DNA of 64,000 nucleotides. Source: Cladobotryum mycophilum (taxonomy: Eukaryota; Ascomycota; Sordariomycetes; Hypocreales; Hypocreaceae). The notes beneath the pieces were generated by a model. The model ran no database searches and was not told the origin of the DNA. It was given only the letters and a program-made list of their open reading frames with translations. Positions 1-12,456 of the stretch are shown piece by piece (position 1 is the stretch's first letter; every line of letters begins with the position of its first letter). Location of the stretch: positions 4,898,001-4,962,000 of the forward strand of contig CM071589.1 of the NCBI GenBank assembly GCA_036429605.1, read 5' to 3'. The position numbers and the translations under genes were made by a program.

Positions 1-1750
1 AGGTGTATGGTTAAGGCTGAAGGTCAGATTTGGTTGATGGTCGCACTGGTAGCTGGCTGATGGGGCGGGCAGCTGGATGACGAAGCTATAGAGTCGTCAC
101 CAACGTCAAAGTCACGTGCGGGCCGCGGATAAGTGCTTCTGTGGCAGCGCGCTGTGCTGGCTATAAGATACTAGTAAGTATTAGATAGTGTCCAAGGTAA
201 TAACGGAAGACAAAATCTTGAGGACTAAAATTCGAAATTTATTAATTAATTTAATACTAAATGATGCTACTGCATTATGCAAAGACTATACAAGTATCCA
301 TCACATCATTTTTAGGCGGTATGCTGCCCAGTTCTCCATCTCGTAATTCAGTTCATCAATCAGTCGGCGGTGCAGCAGCTGCGGTTGTTGTGGAGACGGG
401 CTTCTCGATAATACAGTGGCGGACAAGTAGGTGAGGATACGTACATAATCAGCCTCAGAGAGTGTGATTGTGGCGTCTGCCAGATGCAACACAATGAGGT
501 ATGTTGCGTTCTCCAGCAAGCAAAGGTCCAGCTTGGCCAAGTCAAGCAAGGTGAATATCCAAGGTACTGACTTTGTAGCATTCAAGTCATTTGAGTACCT
601 GCAACTGCACAGCACACTCTCCAGGGCTGTCTTCTTGGTTGCCAACGGAGCGCAGCACAGCACAGCACAGCACAGTTGCATAATTTGGGACTTCAGCTTG
701 TATTGTTACTGGGCTACCTATCCACCAGATGCAGGCACTTTCATAGCGGAGACCCAGTAAAAAAGAAATAGCGCTGTAACTGCACTGTAGGTAATTTCTC
801 CTAAGGCGCTGGGCTGGTGCAAGCAATATATGAAGCTTTCGACCTACATAAATGAACATCCTGAAGACCACGCGTACGCCACCCACCACGGAATGCCGAA
901 GGAGGCTTGACAGTTTGACACACTCACAGTTGGAGGGAGCAACTTTATTTCTACCGTAAAACCGCGTAAATTCTTGTTTGAGGCCAAAAAACCTTAGCCG
1001 GTTCGCGAGAGAGTGAAACTTGCCTGTTGATGCTAATTTCGGCTCACTGTTTAGCGCCCACACACGGTGGGTGGCGGCAGCACCAGCACAGCACCAGCAA
1101 GGGAAAAATTGATTCCTTGCAGTTCGTATGCACAAAGATCAGAGGTTTAGTGCTCCGTGCCTCCCTGTAGGCACAAGTCCCCCAAGTCTCAAGTACATAA
1201 TACCTGTACGAAGCAGGTCCTTCCTTTTGGAACCCTGACCAAAAGGGGAAGGACGAAAACACGCGCGCAAATGAAGGCGAACTCATTTCCCGGAATCACC
1301 ACCACCCACTCTCACACTCTCATTCTGCCACTCCATCTCACGCATTTTCGCACCAAACAGACCCAAAGACGTTTGGCGTAGAATCCATCCGTTTTTGAAT
1401 ACATTCTTTCTACGTAACAAATATATTAATCTTTTTTCTTTCGTCTCTCGTTTAAGTCAACTCGACATCTCCAACTCCCCGTCGCCGTCGTCGTCGTCGT
1501 CATCATAACCGTCCCGTCAACAGCCGCAGCAACGTCAATCACCTTTTTTTGGTTGATCGGGAGGAGTTTTGCACTGCCACACACACATACATCATCGTTT
1601 TACCAGGCATTCGTTCCACCGTCGACAACGTTGTGTTGGCGACCGAGGCGCTTGATCGTGCTCGAATCGACATCTCCACATACTTTCCTATCATCATTTA
1701 CCGGATTATACCTTTCTTTCTCCACGAAGCCATCCGTCAGCTGCGTCAAC
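1..1750. other. Non-coding stretch left of CSI2
   Basis: I see no supportable gene. The longest open frames (for example on the minus strand at 587-1135) have no domain, no consistent codon pattern and no splice partners. The stretch contains a pentanucleotide array at 653-675 and, from about 1430 to 1500, a C/T-rich segment with GTCGTC repeats that probably belongs to the promoter or 5' leader of the CSI2 gene. Confidence 0.6.
653..675. repeat. CAGCA pentanucleotide microsatellite
   Basis: More than four head-to-tail copies of the unit CAGCA lie in non-coding DNA. It is one of several 5-bp-period arrays in this window. Confidence 0.9.
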
Positions 1751-2686
1751 ATGCGGCCCGCCAACATTCTCTCGACCATAGCGGCCATCACGCTTCTGGC
1801 CGCGCCTGTTCTGGCCCAAGACAACAAGAGCAACGATAAAAGTACTCCGACTCCTGCCAATAATACACCTTCAAACACACCCGCAAACGCTCCACCCTCG
1901 ACCGACAATAAAGCCTCGCCTTCTCCATCGCCAAGCAAGGACAATGGTCCACCACCTGGATTACCGACGCCTTCTCCAAAGTCCACTCCAAGCCCGAGCC
2001 CAAGCCCAAGCCCGAGCTCCAAAGAGTCTAAAAGTCCTTCGAGTGTACCCAGTCCAACGCTACCGTCTCCAACCATTCCAACTCCAACGCCAGCCGTTCC
2101 CAAGCTCACATCACCCGGATCGCCTTCCGACGATGGCCCCACTGGGCTTCCAACCTTGACAGGAAAGTTTGGAATTCCGACGTACCCGCCTGCCGCTGTC
2201 CCACCTACCAAGAATGCTCCGTTCATGCAGCAATCGAGCGCACCTGATGGAACCGTCTTCATTGCCGTTGGCGCTATTCTTGGCGCATTCGGCGTTGCTA
2301 TCCTTCTCTGGCGCGCCATTGTCAGTCTTCTGCTCCACCGATCAGTTCGTCGTGCTGCCATGGCTCAGCATGATGCGAACAGTAAGGCTGGTTTCCCGGC
2401 TCCTCCAGCTCCTTTCTACAAATACACCGACCATAATTCTCCTGCTGCTGCCTCTGCTGGTCGTGGTGCTCGTCGAACTAACAGGGCAGCGGGCATTCCA
2501 TCCGCGACTCCCAGCGCATCCAATCTCTTCTTCTCGCCTACGGCTGTTGGCACCAACGGTAACTCTGGCGCACGGGGCTCGACATTTTTGCCATCCGGTT
2601 TCTACGCTGCTGGAACCAGCTCCCCTGGTGGACAGCATGGTCACTCTATTAGTTTGACGAACTTGCGACCGGAATCAACTGGCCAG

Positions 2687-2722
<36 letters not shown>

Positions 2723-2937
2723 AATAACAGTTCTAGAAATACGCTCAGCCAGTCTCCCCCGATTCTCCCCGCTTCACGGCACGAAGAGATATTAGCAACA
2801 GCTCTCTGAATGCTCACCAACCTGGCCAACGAGCCCCCAGTGCCTATCTTGACGACTTGCTCGCTGATGAGCCTGGGAGCCTTCCTCCACCGCAAATGCC
2901 TCAAAGTCACAGCTCTAGGCACTCCGGTCGATACTAG
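1751..2937 (+). CDS. csi2: CSI2-like single-pass wall/membrane protein (one-base frameshift near the C-terminus)
   Basis: The protein starts MRPANILST with a signal peptide cleaved near residue 22 (after LAAPVLA). A Ser/Thr/Pro-rich, probably O-glycosylated segment follows to about residue 160, then one membrane segment around residues 167-190 and a basic cytoplasmic tail with 14 consecutive Asn. This is the layout of fungal CSI2 proteins, linked in yeast to chitin synthesis; the function here is inferred. An upstream in-frame start at 1553 exists, but the signal peptide fixes the ATG at 1751. As sequenced the frame closes at 2809. Adding one C to the CCCCC run at 2756-2760 opens a tail (RFTARRDISNSS then PSAYLDDLL) ending at 2937, which looks like the true conserved end. 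No intron fits between the two frames. The gene converges on the YOR1-type gene. Confidence 0.82.
2687..2728 (+). repeat. AAC/AAT trinucleotide repeat encoding poly-Asn
   Basis: Fourteen successive Asn codons (AAC, ending AAT AAT AAC) lie in the cytoplasmic tail of the CSI2-like protein. Such repeats vary in length between strains. Confidence 0.95.
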
Positions 2938-3774
2938 TCAAATCTCGGAGAACACTAAGCATATGAAGGCGGACTTGTTAATAAAAAAATTACTGTTCAT
3001 TTTGGAGATCATGGCGTCCAGGTTTGGGTTTGGGGGAGAAACGCTCCCAGTAGCGCAGAATCATATCGTTGTTTGTAATCAATGTTGGATGTTGGAATGA
3101 CTCGGTCGTCCTTGGTTGCTAGACGGGAGGAAGACCTTGAGGATTGGTGAAGTTCTATGTGATTGGAGTACTATTTGTATACTTGTCGTCTCTGCTCTAG
3201 GGGCGGGACATCAGCGCGGCTTCATAGACTAGGAGTGCGCAGTGTGTGAGTCTGGATTCTGGATTATGTTCCTTGTTTGATTCAGAGTATATATCGAGTT
3301 TTTGTTATGAGATATTCATATTATCAGGGTGTGTTGTTAATACAGCGAAAGCTCCGTGGGCTTAATGTCTTGTCTACCTATGGAATCATACGTGCAGCCG
3401 TTGAAGAGTAATGCCATAATATCACCCCAGCGTTTCGATGCTGCCAGTTCTTTTAGTGTGAAGTAAAGTCTTGATTCTTTGCATAGTAGTGTTTTCCTAT
3501 TATGTTGCAATTCATTCATCTATATACAGGATATGCCATATTGGGCGCGCTCGCGCGCTTCTCATGCAAACTATATTCTTCCCCATCATAATTTTTTTTA
3601 AAAAAAATCCAAGCATCTAAACCAGTCATGATGATCTTTGACACATGTAAGCGTCATTCATGCAATATTAAACGGAAAATTCATCAAGAAAAAAACAAAC
3701 AAACAGAACAAGTACCCCTTTTCCTGAGTGGAGTATCCAACAAGATAGAGTAGAGTGTTCATGGGGTATCAACC
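2938..3774. other. Convergent 3' intergenic region
   Basis: This stretch lies between the ends of the CSI2-like and YOR1-like genes and is AT-richer than the flanking exons. No gene is seen; it should hold both 3' UTRs and polyadenylation sites. Confidence 0.6.
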
Positions 3775-6700
3775 TTAGGAGCTGCTCGGTCCAGACAGCT
3801 CTTCCAACTCCTCCCTCGCGCGCTCGATATCCTCGGCGCGAATTCCGCTTCTGTCGCACATGCTCTTGAAGATGCCGTCCTGCTTCCACAGCGCAAGGGG
3901 CGTGTCAAGCTCGGCGATCCGACCGGCATCCATGACGCAGATGCGGTCATATCCAATGATTGTGCGGAGACGATGGGCGATACACAACAGTGTCTTTCCC
4001 TCGAAGCCCGTCGCCATGGTCTTTTGAATCTTGTCATCAGTTTCCATGTCAACAGAGGAGGTGGCTTCGTCGCAAACAATGATTTGAGAACCGCGAACGA
4101 GGGCACGGGCAAGAGCCATGAGCTGTCGCTGGCCGAGGGAGAAGTTGAGGCCGTCTTCTTCGACAATGCTGTCCAGATCGATGCGTGAAGAGTCTGTCTT
4201 GCGGTCTTCCATGTTGGCATCTGCGGGAACCAGATCGGCTTGTCGCAGGGCTGACCAGAGCTCAAGATCAGTGTGCTCATTGAAAGGATCCAGGTTACTG
4301 CGGACAGTACCATGGAACAAAGTTGGGTCTTGAGGGATAATGGCAAGCCGAGACCGCAAGTCAAAGAGACCGACGGTAGAAATATTAACGCCGTCAATAG
4401 TAATGGATCCCCCGGAGATTTCCACGAGTCTGAAAAGGGTGCTCATGATGGAACTCTTTCCAGCACCAGTACGACCAACTATGCCGATACGCTCGCCACC
4501 CCTAACGTGCATCGACAACCCCTGGAGAACAAGGGGGAGATTCTCGCGATAACGCATCTTGACATCATCGAAAATAATTTCTCCCTTCTCAGGCCAGGTA
4601 TCGCGGACCTCGACAGTGTGCAACGGCGCTTCCTCTTCTAGCTCCTCTCCGTAATAACGAAGACGTTCAACAGAGTTCATTCCATTCTCGACTTCTGCTA
4701 GCTGGCGGATGGAGAACTGGAGCATCTGGACGATGGAGAGGATGTAACTAAGGACGAGACCGCCAATGGAAGGGTTGACGCTGAAACGCGATGTGACAAC
4801 TAGGATTCCAACAGTGAAAACTAAAAGATTGCCAATCATGTCAAGGCGGATGGACAGCCAACGCTGGTTAGAGAAGGTCAAATAATATGCGCTGTTCATC
4901 TCATCTATCGCAAGTCGAAGATCCCTGATGAATCGATCCTTCAATCCATACGCTCTGATCGACGCAACACCGCTAAGACCCTCGCCAAATTTGGCAAAAA
5001 CATTTGATCGCAGGACGGCCTCGAATCGCTTAACCTCTCGGGCCGACGATCGATAGTACGATGCAGCCAGGATGAACAAGCAGTATAGAGGGACGAGAGC
5101 AATAGCGAACCAATGGAAGTAGGCGATGATAAGAGCGAAAACGGCCGTGACCATGGCAAGAGTGAAGAAATACATTCTCATGGCATCTGTAAGCTGATTG
5201 TCCATGACATCGACATCTCGTGAGAAACGATTGGTGATGCGACCCAGAGGAGTTGTATCAAAGAAGGACATGGGCGCACGCAGGACACGAGTGACAGCCT
5301 GTCGGAGCATGACCTTGCTGGCGGTGGTACCAAGAACAGACAGCAAGACAGAGAAGACAAACATGAGGAGGGCCTGGAATGCACCGAGACCAGCATATAT
5401 ACCGATATACGTGCCGGTTGATAGTCCAAATCTATCGGAAGTCCAGTAGGATAGCCACAAACTGGTCATGATGTTGGCGCCTTGAGACAAAATCAGAACG
5501 AAGATGACGAGCGGTGCGTTTGCCATTGACCCCGAGGCACGAACATAGGCCCCATACACAGACCACGGTATACTTGACTCGGCCTTTTCCTCCTGTTGCA
5601 TGAGAGCAGCACCTTTCTTGTTCTTCTTTGCCTTGCGAGCCTCGGAAGTTTCCGTCTGCGTCAGTGGCTTCATTTTGGCTTCTTCGTCTTCATCATGATC
5701 TTCCTTCTTCTCGACTGCAGTAGTTTCCATGAGAGTTCTGAAGCCCTGGTGATCGCGCATAAGGTTATCAAACGTGTCGATGGCCTGGACCCCACCGGCT
5801 TCCATCCAAACGATTCTATCACAGCGGTTAAGAACCCAGAGCTGATGAGTAGCGAGAACTCGGCACTTATCCTTGAGCAGACCGAGGATGGCATTGTCGA
5901 ATATATGACGGCCGACATGGGCATCAACGGCACTCAAGGGATCGTCCATGAGAACAATATCTGCGTCAAAATAGATTGCTCTTGCGATATTGAGACGCTG
6001 CTTTTGGCCACCGGAAATCGTGATACCTCGTTCTCCAATCTCGGTCTGGTCACCGTTTGGCAGCATGTCAAGGTCAGCCTGGAGAGCACATCTGTAAAGA
6101 AAAATCAGTCTCATGATGTTCGCAAAGATCTTGGGGCAACAACTCACGCTTGAATAACCTCTCTGTACCATTCTCTGTCCATATCTTTACCAAAGGTAAT
6201 GTTGTTCTGCAGGGATGTATTTTGAATCCACGCATACTGAGGGCAGAATGCTCTGGATGCACCAAAAACCACGTCGCCGTTTGTCTTGCGCATGTCGCCT
6301 GCCAAGGCAGCCAGCAAGGAGCTTTTACCACTACCAACGCTTCCAATTACAGCAATCAACTCGTTTCGTCCGGCTTGAAGATTGAGATCACGCAGCTTGA
6401 ATGGTTCTCTTTCCTCCACAAGGGTGCTTGCAGTGTCTTCCACAGCAGTGCCGGGAGGTCCATCTTTTGGCTTGGTCGAATCACCCGCCTGACCTTTCTT
6501 ACCAGCAGTTTTGCCTTTTGGTGCTCCAGGAACAGCGGGGGCCTTATCGGGATCTTGGCTGGGTATTCTCTCCCAAGTAAAGGAAGCATCGATTAGTTCA
6601 ATAGCATGTTCGCCATCGGGCTTTCTAATAGCATCGTCCTCCTGTTCTTCTTGGGAGAGGAAATCCTCAATACGTTGCACAGAAGACGAAGCGTCAATAA

Positions 6701-8320
6701 CCGCGCCAAGAACCATAGGTAGAATATTGAGGGGAATTCTAAGGCCGTTAAACAGCGCCAGGGAGGAGAAGATTTCGGCAGGGGCCAGGCCATGGTTTGT
6801 CAAAGAGTATGTAATGAATGACAGCATAGAGGCGAATATAGGCAAGGACATGCTAACGGCGTTGATAGCATTTCGGATGGAAAGCAAAATCTGGATTGAA
6901 TACACTTCCTTTGACCGAATCTGATCAAGCCGATTAATAAAGGCTTTTTCCCAGCCGAAGAACTTGACGAAGCGGACGGATTGTAGAATCTCCTGAGTAA
7001 GTGACACGCGCTGATCGGTGATCTTGTTGATAGCCTTGCGCCTTATGATGAGACTCTTAATGGCCTTGGTTAGCAGAGGAATACCAATGACAAGGAGACC
7101 AAAGCCAGCCAAGGCGCTGTAGGTCAAATTGATGAGCAATAGAGCGAGCGTGATAAGGGCAGTAATGGGTGCAGTCCAGATCATGTGGAAAAGGGCAGAG
7201 GCTTGGTCGATACGGTTTGCATCAACGCTCATTAAGCTGACAACCCGACCATTGCCCCAGCCAATGCCGTCCTGGTCTGGTTTGCCACCTTTGCCCTTCT
7301 TCGCCTTCTTATTATTCTTGTCGTCCTCCTTGGTCTTTCCCTTTTCGTCCGATTCGCTCGTCTCTGGCATAATGGCTTCCTTGACACCACCAGCCTTGGC
7401 ACGCCCTGAGATGACCATTGCCTTTTCATAGATGAGACCGATGAGGACAGCACGAGTCTGGCCGCCAATCATCATACCACGATAGATGAAGTGGCCCATA
7501 CAGAAACTCTGAATGATTTGCATGCAGGTTACACCAACAGCAAGACCAACACCATGACCAATTGGCGGGGGAGCTCCCGTGTGAGTGACATGGGCTTTGT
7601 ATGCGTCTGTGGAAAATTGAATCAAGTAGCGGAGGGTAAAGGGTGACATGACCTGCATGATAGTCGCAACCAAGGCACAGAGGCCGCCGATCCAAAACTC
7701 AACGAAGAAGACCTCGTGCAGGGATTTGAGAAGAGGGTTCGTTTCGCCTTTCTCGCGCCGTCGTAGGAAGACTTCTCTGACTTTAACAGTTAATTTTTCA
7801 GCGCCCCTGTCAGGGTTAACAGTCCAGATATCTTGCTGGTCTAGCTGTCGCTTATAGCCCGTCTAGAAGTCATGTTAGTCACTCGAGCATTTTAGACACT
7901 TTGCTAGAAACTTACAGTCATCAGAGGTGTCATCCATTGAAAGGTAAGCTTGCTGAAGAATCCCGCTGTATACTCCTTGGAGACAGTGCGCTCCTCGGGG
8001 ACGGGTGGGATGCCGCCCCAGAGCAAAGGGTTCGCCGTCTTGTACCATGGTTTTGGCTGATACTTTGCTAAAGGCGTCGTCGATACGCTCACATCAGTGG
8101 CATAGCTTTTGGTCGTAGTCAATGGTGGTTTTCTCCCGTCAGCGTCATCTTCGTCGTCGTCGTCCTCATCGTGCCTCGGTTCAATCTTTTCAATCTCATG
8201 GCTAGCCCTGCCACCTAAAGGCAAGCCCGGCTGAATGCCAGTCACGGCAGCGTTCTGAATAGCACTAGAAGGATTCAATTCCTTCTCAGTACTAGAGTTT
8301 GCCATATTATGGCTGCTCAT
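3775..8320 (-). CDS. yor1: YOR1-type ABC transporter, ABCC (MRP) family, 1478 aa
   Basis: Exons are 8320-7916, 7862-6148 and 6091-3775; two short introns with GTAAGT and GTGAGT donors join in frame. The length matches yeast Yor1p (1477 aa), an oligomycin exporter. The order is an acidic cytoplasmic N-terminus, membrane domain 1, NBD1 (Walker A GSVGSGKSS near 642, signature ISGGQ near 732-736, Walker B VLMDD near 753-757), membrane domain 2, and NBD2 (Walker A GRTGAGKSS near 1246, signature FSLGQ, Walker B IIVCDE). NBD1 has Asp where NBD2 has the catalytic Glu, and the NBD2 signature is SLGQ rather than SGGQ, so the two ATP sites are unequal as is usual in ABCC proteins. There is no extra N-terminal TMD0. 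Plasma-membrane export of organic anions or drugs is the likely role; the substrate cannot be read from sequence. Confidence 0.95.
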
Positions 8321-10062
8321 GCCCAGTCGAGCGCGATTGTTCTAAGAGCGCCTGCTTACAGGGCTCGCCGGCCAAGGCGCGTGGCGCAAACGGTCGATCT
8401 CTGATCTCACTACTCTAGAAGTCGATCAGATCTGAGATGAAGAATTCAGAGTAATATCAGATCAATGCGGAAAAGTATGAAAGAGAAGGGGGGGGGGGTT
8501 ATAATTATGAAAAAGAATTCATCAAGGCATACGGAGTATAGGTAGGTATCCTTTAACTGCCTTCAGATAAGGAAAGAGTCAAGGCCGAGACAAGTTCGGG
8601 CAAGAACCACACGACCAATATGATGGGGCGGGATTCAATATGTACTTTTTAAAGATGAGCGGAGCACGACAGCGGAGTTGGATGCAGACACAGTAAAAAG
8701 CATGCATAATCGTTATATATTCACTACCTATTAATCTTCCGTAGCCGCGCTAGCTGATATGGTTTGCCAACAAAGGATCCGTATTTACGGGAAGCTGGAG
8801 TCCGGGTCCGGCGAGATCCAAGTGAAGCAAAAGGGTTGTGCAAGAAAACAGGGGGGTGCCACTGCTTGGGGTCTCTCGCGGGCAAGGGGGGGGGCATGTT
8901 AGGGGAGAATCTAGGACTTCCTAGGCGAGAAGGTCGGGACAAAAAAGATGCCGAGCAGCCATACGGGAAGTGTAGTACGTAGGCCAGGAGGAGCTGGATG
9001 ATGATGGTCTGTGTGTGCCTTGAATGAGCCCTGGAAGCTATGTTGTGTATGTACATACTTGCACATACAATGCGCCATTGGGCTGGCTGGGTCGGTTCTC
9101 TATTGATGTATGTATGTACTCAGTATGCACAGAGAACAATGTTGCCGATTCGGCACCGGTTCATTTCATCGCTAAAGACTTTGGTTAACGATCAACCATG
9201 GACAAGTGCGTATAAAACACGGGCCTTCGATGCTGCAACGGCCCGGATTCCCGCCCTGACTCACTCGACCAAGCGGTAAACAGATAGTTTGAACGTTTTC
9301 AAAGTTGATGGATGCCGTTAGTCAAAATCAAGCTCAGAACCCCAATGAACCATTGGGTGTTGGTAGTCTAGAATCAAGCCAGCTGATGATGAAAAGCCAC
9401 AACTGCATCGGCACCGGATTTGAGATTGAATCCCGGGCCGATACAATGTTTACATAATAAATGATCCTCCTTTGACGGTGAGACTGAGAAAAGGGATCTC
9501 GCTGCCTATCCTTGTCAGCCTCACAATCTCTCCGCCAGATGCTAGTGCTGCAGCGTCCGGGTGTTGCTTATTCGGGATAAAGGTGCTGACTTTCCGAAAT
9601 ATGACCAAAGACATGCGGCGGACCAAGAGGCAACGGTACCAGAAGAGTCATTATTGGCTCATGACTTGCCAGATCTGCTTGCGCTATAGAGAAAAACGCC
9701 CATGATTGAAAAATCCAAGTGCCAACTTCCAGGGTTGGGGTTGGGAATTCTTATCGATAATCAATAGGGATTCAAGGCATTTTGCCCTCCGTCTTGCCGA
9801 TGGTACATTTATCACTGTACCTTTTTCGCTGACTCAAGGCAACTTCCCTGTTTGAATGTTGGCCCACTTCGGACCCGAGCTCGGATAAGAACGATCCGAA
9901 CATGTCTAAGCCTAAAAGGGAAAGAGTTTCGAGAAGCTCACGTGAACTGCTTATCTTATCGAAATAATTCAATTCAACATTGTCTCGGCGAGCTTCTGCT
10001 TGGCTTGGAGACAAGAAAATTGATTCAGTCGTCGTATCCGAGTCCGAATCCGAATTATTGAA
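8321..10062. other. Divergent intergenic region between YOR1-like and CSL4
   Basis: No supportable gene. The region should contain both promoters. It has a run of 11 G at 8488-8498 and G-rich stretches near 8850-8900. Short open frames here lack any recognisable feature. Confidence 0.6.
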
Positions 10063-10757
10063 ATGACGGTCGACAGCGTCCCAGCCCTCGCCGTGCCGGG
10101 CCAGGTCTTGGGTCCCACTACGAAATATGCCCCAGGGCCAGGCACCCATATCTATGAGGGGAACGTCGTCTCGTCTTTGATGGGCAACGTTTCTGTTGCG
10201 GCTCCAACCAAAGCACCTGGACCCGCAAAGCGATTGAACAAAATCACCGCCCCGACAACAGATGAACTTGCTACAGTTTCCGTCGTAAGACACAGTCGCA
10301 AGCGTGAGGTCTTGCCGGACGTGAACAACGTTGTCCTAGCGCGAGTGGTTCGCTTGATGCCAAAGCAGGCCATTGTCGTCATTCAACAAGTTGGGGATAC
10401 AGTTCTTCAGACGGAATGGCAAGGCGTGATTCGTGTGCAGGATGTGAGAGCCACCGAAAAGGACAAGGTCAAGATCCACGAGTCGTTCAAGCCCGGCGAT
10501 GTTGTTCGTGCTCAAGTGGTAAGTTTTTCAACCAACCCTACAGTGTGTATAACCATGCGTCCAACAAACTAACCGCATGCAAACAGATCTCCCTTGGTGA
10601 CCAGGCCAACTACTATCTCTCCACGGCATCAAACGAACTAGGCGTCATAATGGCAACAAGCGATGCCGGCAACGATATGGTACCAATTAGCTGGAAAGAG
10701 TTCAAGGACCCTGAAACAGGCTCAAGTGAGCTGAGGAAGGTTGCCAAACCAAGCTGA
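10063..10757 (+). CDS. csl4: Exosome complex cap subunit CSL4 (EXOSC1), 208 aa
   Basis: Exons are 10063-10518 and 10587-10757, with a 68-bp intron (GTAAGT donor, AAACAG acceptor) that joins RAQV to ISLGDQANYYLS in frame. CSL4 is one of three S1/KH cap proteins that sit on the RNA exosome ring and help feed RNA to the nuclease for 3'-5' decay and processing. The N-terminal part (VPGQVLG then YEGNVVSSLMG) matches the CSL4 N-terminal domain. The middle, with VLARVVRLMPKQAIVVI and SFKPGDVVRAQV, is an S1-type fold, and the C-terminal exon carries YLSTASNELGVIMA, a strongly conserved CSL4 segment. Family identity is well supported. Confidence 0.93.
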
Positions 10758-11700
10758 AACGCCTGTCCTATATACACCTTTATACGTGCGCCACTTGCCT
10801 AGCAGAGGATGAAGTTGTCTGGCTCATTGTTTCAACATCATCTACTAATGCGCAATGATCGGGTCTCACGTCTCATAAGATGCGACCAGCATCCTAGCTT
10901 ATGATTAGAGATTGGAATCTACGGCCTCAGTCCAAGGATCCAGCGACCCCATCGTCTCTGCATTGAGATTTTTCAAAGCGTCTAGCATCTTGTCAAAGCT
11001 ATAAGCTATTAAAAAGGAATCTATCAGTGCTCTAAGCTTATGGTTGCCTAATAGACACTAGAGATCGACATGGCGTGCGTCGCATGAGCTGATGCTCACC
11101 CTGCATATCATAACGATCATCACGAACATTAGATACCCGAGAAAGAAAAGAAGAAAAAAAGAATAAGACGCACTAGATGCATTTGGACATGGTTCTTTTT
11201 AGTCAATTTGCGCCATTGCCCCTGAATTCCTACATGCTTACGACATGCCATTGATTGTTTTTTTCTATTTTGTTTCAAGCCTCTGGCATTTGGGGCGCGG
11301 AAGAGGCTTACAGCATATGACTGCGAGTTAACTGGACTTACAACGTGAAGGCTACCTCAGCCTCGGCCAAAAATAAACACAACATGAGACGGTTCCAGCC
11401 GCTGTCACTTGCGCCCGCCCCCTGTCATTAACTGGTTTGCAGGTGCTGAGAGCCATTCACCTCTCGTTTGCAGGCTCTCTCGTGAACATTTGAACCCTGC
11501 GCACCCTGTCCTACTCCACATCCCACCAACCTGCAACTCATCCATTCCATTCATCGCCCCGCCAGCGCCTTGCGATCCTCATAAGTTGCACACAAGGCAT
11601 TCCAGTCTTTTTCTTGATATTTCACTGACCTTTTTGTCGTCGCATTACTCTCTTTCACTGCTATTTGCTATTTTCCGAATAAACAAAAACCAAGCCAAAC
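10758..11700. other. Intergenic region between CSL4 and the SEC2-like gene
   Basis: No gene seen. The last 150 bases are C/T-rich and AG-poor, typical of a fungal promoter and 5' leader leading into the ATG at 11701. Confidence 0.6.
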
Positions 11701-12456
11701 ATGTCGCCCACCATGGTCGTAGCATCGACAACCACAACAATCCTCGCCGACCGGCCTTCATGCTGTCCCAGTTGCGGCTTCAACATCACCCCACTAGAAA
11801 ACGATCCATCAACCCGGCTTCTTGAAGCTCAGGCCCGCATCGCAGAGCTGGAAACTCAAGTCTGCCTGCTTAATCAAAGGGCCAAAGCCGCCATCGATCG
11901 CTGGTCCGACTACGAAGCAGAACTCACCAAGCTCCGCGCACAAGTCCCGCCGCCTTCGGCCACAACGTCTCCACGGCCAGACTCGTCCTCGGCGCAGAGC
12001 CCTACCCGCGCATCGCTCTTCCAGTCGGGTGCTAGTCGTCTCTCGGCCCTGGTGTACCCGCGATCATGGCAGGCCAGCCATGCGCCTCGCACCTCTACCG
12101 AATCCGTTTCTACTTCGGCCGCGCAGTCCCTATCCTCGGCGCATCCAACTTCGCCTACGCAAGACGACCTGCTCGAGGCGCTGGAGCGCGAGCAGTCGCT
12201 GCGTCGTGAGGCGGAGAATCGTCTAAGTGCTACGAGTAGGGAGGTGGAAGAGCTGAGCGCTGCGCTGTTTGAGCAGGCGAATGAGATGGTAGCAGACGAG
12301 CGACGTGCGCGCGCGAAGCTCGAGCAGCGGGTAGGTGAATTAGAGAAACGAGATGCGGATAAGAAGAGGCGGTTGGATAGGCTGGAGACTTCCATGGATC
12401 GCATCGAGAGGGTGAGGAATCTGCTGCAGGAGTCACAGGGCGCAACGCCAGCTTGA
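11701..12456 (+). CDS. sec2: Short SEC2-type Rab guanine-nucleotide exchange factor, 251 aa
   Basis: This is a single uninterrupted frame. Two coiled-coil segments (residues about 40-80 and 155-245) flank a Ser/Pro-rich linker. The second coiled coil contains LSAALFEQANEMVADERR, which matches the core exchange surface of Sec2/Rabin8/GRAB coiled coils that activate the Sec4/Rab8 GTPase on secretory vesicles. The protein is far shorter than yeast Sec2p (759 aa) and consists of little more than the exchange domain. The N-terminus has a cysteine cluster (CCPSCG, residues about 21-26) of unknown use. Polarised secretion at hyphal tips is the expected role by family; it is not shown here. Confidence 0.82.
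   Translation: MSPTMVVASTTTTILADRPSCCPSCGFNITPLENDPSTRLLEAQARIAELETQVCLLNQRAKAAIDRWSDYEAELTKLRAQVPPPSATTSPRPDSSSAQSPTRASLFQSGASRLSALVYPRSWQASHAPRTSTESVSTSAAQSLSSAHPTSPTQDDLLEALEREQSLRREAENRLSATSREVEELSAALFEQANEMVADERRARAKLEQRVGELEKRDADKKRRLDRLETSMDRIERVRNLLQESQGATPA

Noticed and set aside
587..1135. 182-residue minus-strand frame at the left edge
   Set aside because: No recognisable motif, no splice context, mixed composition like the surrounding non-coding DNA.
1600..2361. Long minus-strand frame (253 aa) opposite CSI2
   Set aside because: It is Gly/Val-rich only because it mirrors the Ser/Pro repeats of the real gene; no domain or start context.
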